Shown here: piece after piece, positions 63,505 through 64,000 of the stretch
How the letters are laid out: each line of letters starts with the position of its first letter
How positions within the stretch are numbered: the stretch's first letter is position 1
Assembly (NCBI GenBank): GCA_009829735.1
Contig: CM020618.1
Coordinates: forward strand, 3,904,882 to 3,968,881
Origin: Pyropia yezoensis
Lineage: Eukaryota; Rhodophyta; Bangiophyceae; Bangiales; Bangiaceae
Length of the DNA: 64,000 nucleotides
Direction of reading: 5' to 3'
Translations under genes and position numbers: made by a program
The notes under the pieces: model-generated
The model's input: the letters and a program-made list of their open reading frames with translations, nothing else
What the model was told of the DNA's origin: nothing
Databases searched by the model: none

Positions 63505-64000
63505 CTACCAGCCGCACCCCCCGCACCGCCGCCAGCGCGGCGGCCGCGTCGGCGGCGGCAACGCTACCGCCGTCGCCGCCGCCGTCGCCGCCGCCGCCAA
63601 CCTCCCCCGCTGCCGCCACGGCCATCACGTCGGCCCAGTGCCACACGGCCGCCAGGGGCGGCCCGACGGCAGCGGCGGTGAGCGCCACCACCCGCCCGTC
63701 CCCCCCCGCGGCGGTGAGCGCCGACCGGGCCGCGACCGGGAGGCCCGCCACCGCCGCCGCCGCGGCGGCGGCGGCGGCTGCGGCCACCGTCGCGTCGTCG
63801 CGGGCGGTGACGGCGACGCGCGCCAGCGCCGCCACCCCCGCCGCCACCGACGGGGCGACCACGCGGGCTGGAGGGGTGGGGGGGCTGGTGCCGCCGGTGG
63901 GGGGGGGGGGCGCAGTGGGGGGCCCAGAGGGGTGAGCGGTGGGGGCGGCGCCGGCCGCTGCGGCCGCCGCCGTGGCCACATGGCGGGCGAGGCAGCGGGC
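43289..64000 (-). CDS. MDN1: Midasin (MDN1/Rea1), whole locus, N-terminus beyond the right edge
   Basis: A dynein-related AAA+ ATPase that pulls assembly factors (Ytm1, Rsa4) off pre-60S ribosomes in nucleolus and nucleoplasm. Read from right to left the locus gives, in the family order: N-terminal region, AAA1 and AAA2 (59.8-63.2 kb), AAA3-AAA5 (55.9-59.6 kb), AAA6 (55.0-55.8 kb), a long linker (46.9-54.9 kb), the Asp/Glu-rich region (44.3-46.9 kb) and the C-terminal VWA/MIDAS domain (43.3-44.1 kb). No other open candidate competes for the strand. The frame changes six times, each at a C or G run (59777-59788, 55849-55867, 54974-54994, 53621-53650, 53499-53510, 50694-50715). No intron signals are needed. 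Over 6,800 residues are implied, more than yeast (about 4,900) or human (about 5,600) midasin. Each segment is listed below. Confidence 0.9.
50716..53498 (-). CDS. MDN1: Midasin segment 6: linker
   Basis: About 930 codons of Ala-rich helical linker, in a different phase from its neighbours. Composition gives little sequence signature, but Trp/Arg/Leu-containing helices (LGCLVASWKAAT, VWGLRERVTLG, EEADFVSLFGG at the end) mark the coding phase. Continuity with segment 7 is through C runs at 50694-50705 and 50707-50715. Confidence 0.75.
53511..53620 (-). CDS. MDN1: Midasin segment 5: short linker piece
   Basis: About 36 codons in a third phase (GEALSLADALLPTLHPLLVAALQL and on), flanked on both sides by C-rich tracts. 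The aliphatic, helix-like composition sets it apart from the Arg/Pro-rich other phases. Its shortness makes the phase assignment tentative. Confidence 0.55.
53651..54973 (-). CDS. MDN1: Midasin segment 4: end of AAA6 and start of linker
   Basis: Starts with LSKALRNRALQVTL, matching the arginine-finger end of AAA6 (in family members, a Leu-Ser-x-Ala-Met-Arg-Asn-Arg segment directly after the MDP/LDP sensor). An Ala-rich linker follows, with a short acidic patch EGEDEGDSPGDGDGD. It passes three C runs of 18-19 bases without losing phase. Confidence 0.8.
54995..55848 (-). CDS. MDN1: Midasin segment 3: AAA6
   Basis: Open phase from the G run at 55849-55867. DLLGAYVQADAGREV, then FEWRPSALVTAIARGAWVLL, VLDRLNPLLERGG and LRPHPDFRLFLTLDP correspond to the Walker B/sensor part of AAA6 in order. 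No P-loop Gly-Lys-Thr/Ser is visible before them in this segment, so this module may not bind nucleotide in the standard way. Ala-rich insertions lie between the motifs. Confidence 0.88.
55868..59776 (-). CDS. MDN1: Midasin segment 2: AAA3, AAA4, AAA5
   Basis: About 1,300 codons with three complete AAA+ modules. AAA3: LQGPTAAGKTALVAYLA, VRVNNHEHTDVSEYLGSYV, WLLLDELNLAP, FATQNPPGAYAGRKTLSRAL. AAA4: LLVGGTGCGKTTAVAV, HTETADFIGGFRPV, AILLDEINMADD, FATMNPGGDYGKKELSPAL. AAA5: LLEGSPGVGKSSLVAAIA, RINLSEHTEMADLVGADV, WLLLDEMNLASQ, FAAQNPAAEGGGRRGLPASF. Walker A and B residues are intact in all three, and the order and private signatures match AAA3-5 of midasin. A 27-base C run (57678-57704) lies inside and keeps phase. 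Confidence 0.94.
59789..64000 (-). CDS. MDN1: Midasin segment 1: N-terminal region, AAA1, AAA2 (partial at window edge)
   Basis: Open to base 64000, so the start codon is outside. About 330 residues precede AAA1, whose P-loop is VDGPAGCGKSAFLAALAG (about 62903-62930). AAA2 has LLVGETGTGKTAAISELAARTG (about 61689-61715), NLSRQTDGTELLGGFRAVD, WLLLDEVNLAPPEAL, LLAAMNPPGDAGKRPLPPAL and RFTELYVPDV. Between the AAA2 P-loop half and its Walker B is an insertion of about 350 Ala/Asp/Thr-rich residues. The AAA1 Walker B is weak: WLLLEGLAAAP has Glu where Asp-Glu is usual. Confidence 0.92.

Noticed and set aside
43289-64000. Programmed frameshifting at the midasin C/G runs
   Set aside because: Six events in one mRNA at plain homopolymers would leave almost no full-length protein; sequence-length errors are simpler.

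Overview
This window is nuclear DNA from a eukaryote with extremely GC-rich, almost intron-free genes. Organelle-targeted proteins (a diaminopimelate epimerase with an N-terminal leader, a CbbY-like phosphatase, a DnaJ-type zinc-finger protein), a mitochondrial succinyl-CoA ligase, a mitoferrin-like carrier and midasin point to a photosynthetic eukaryote. The combination of very high GC, single-exon genes and Ala/Gly-rich insertions is most like a bangiophyte red alga (Porphyra/Pyropia type). That assignment is inference; no rRNA or plastid marker lies in the window.

Layout. Bases 1-8335 are mobile-element territory, visibly less GC-rich than the rest. A Ty3/gypsy retrotransposon on the minus strand (about 870-6835) carries gag, protease-RT-RNase H and integrase, with two in-frame TAG stops. 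Around it are LTR-like remnants, including a 364-bp candidate LTR (7972-8335) with perfect 7-bp inverted ends. Bases 8336-10744 hold ORF remnants and a tandem satellite of about 150-165 bp units. From 11.2 kb onward come cellular genes on alternating strands, each apparently with its own promoter: dapF (+), succinyl-CoA ligase beta (-), an unrecognised Gly/Ala-rich protein (+), an Era-type GTPase (-), a very large GYF-domain protein (-), a CbbY-like HAD hydrolase (+), a mitoferrin-like carrier (-), a 4.4-kb GC-rich stretch without a gene, an S6K-like AGC kinase (-), a two-exon DnaJ-type zinc-finger protein (+), cysteinyl-tRNA synthetase (+), and finally about 20.7 kb of one gene, midasin/MDN1 (-), which runs off the right edge.

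The most unusual locus is midasin. All six AAA+ modules, the linker, the Asp/Glu-rich region and the C-terminal MIDAS/VWA domain can be followed in order. The reading frame changes six times, every time inside a run of C or G. The protein implied is over 6,800 residues, well above yeast or human midasin, because of Ala/Gly/Asp-rich expansions. The homopolymer breaks look more like sequence or assembly errors than biology, but that can be tested.

There is no operon structure. The genes do unrelated housekeeping work: lysine synthesis, TCA cycle, ribosome maturation by Era and midasin, translation (CysRS, a possible GIGYF-like factor, an S6K-like kinase), iron transport and plastid protein quality control. 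No CRISPR array, rRNA or tRNA gene was found.
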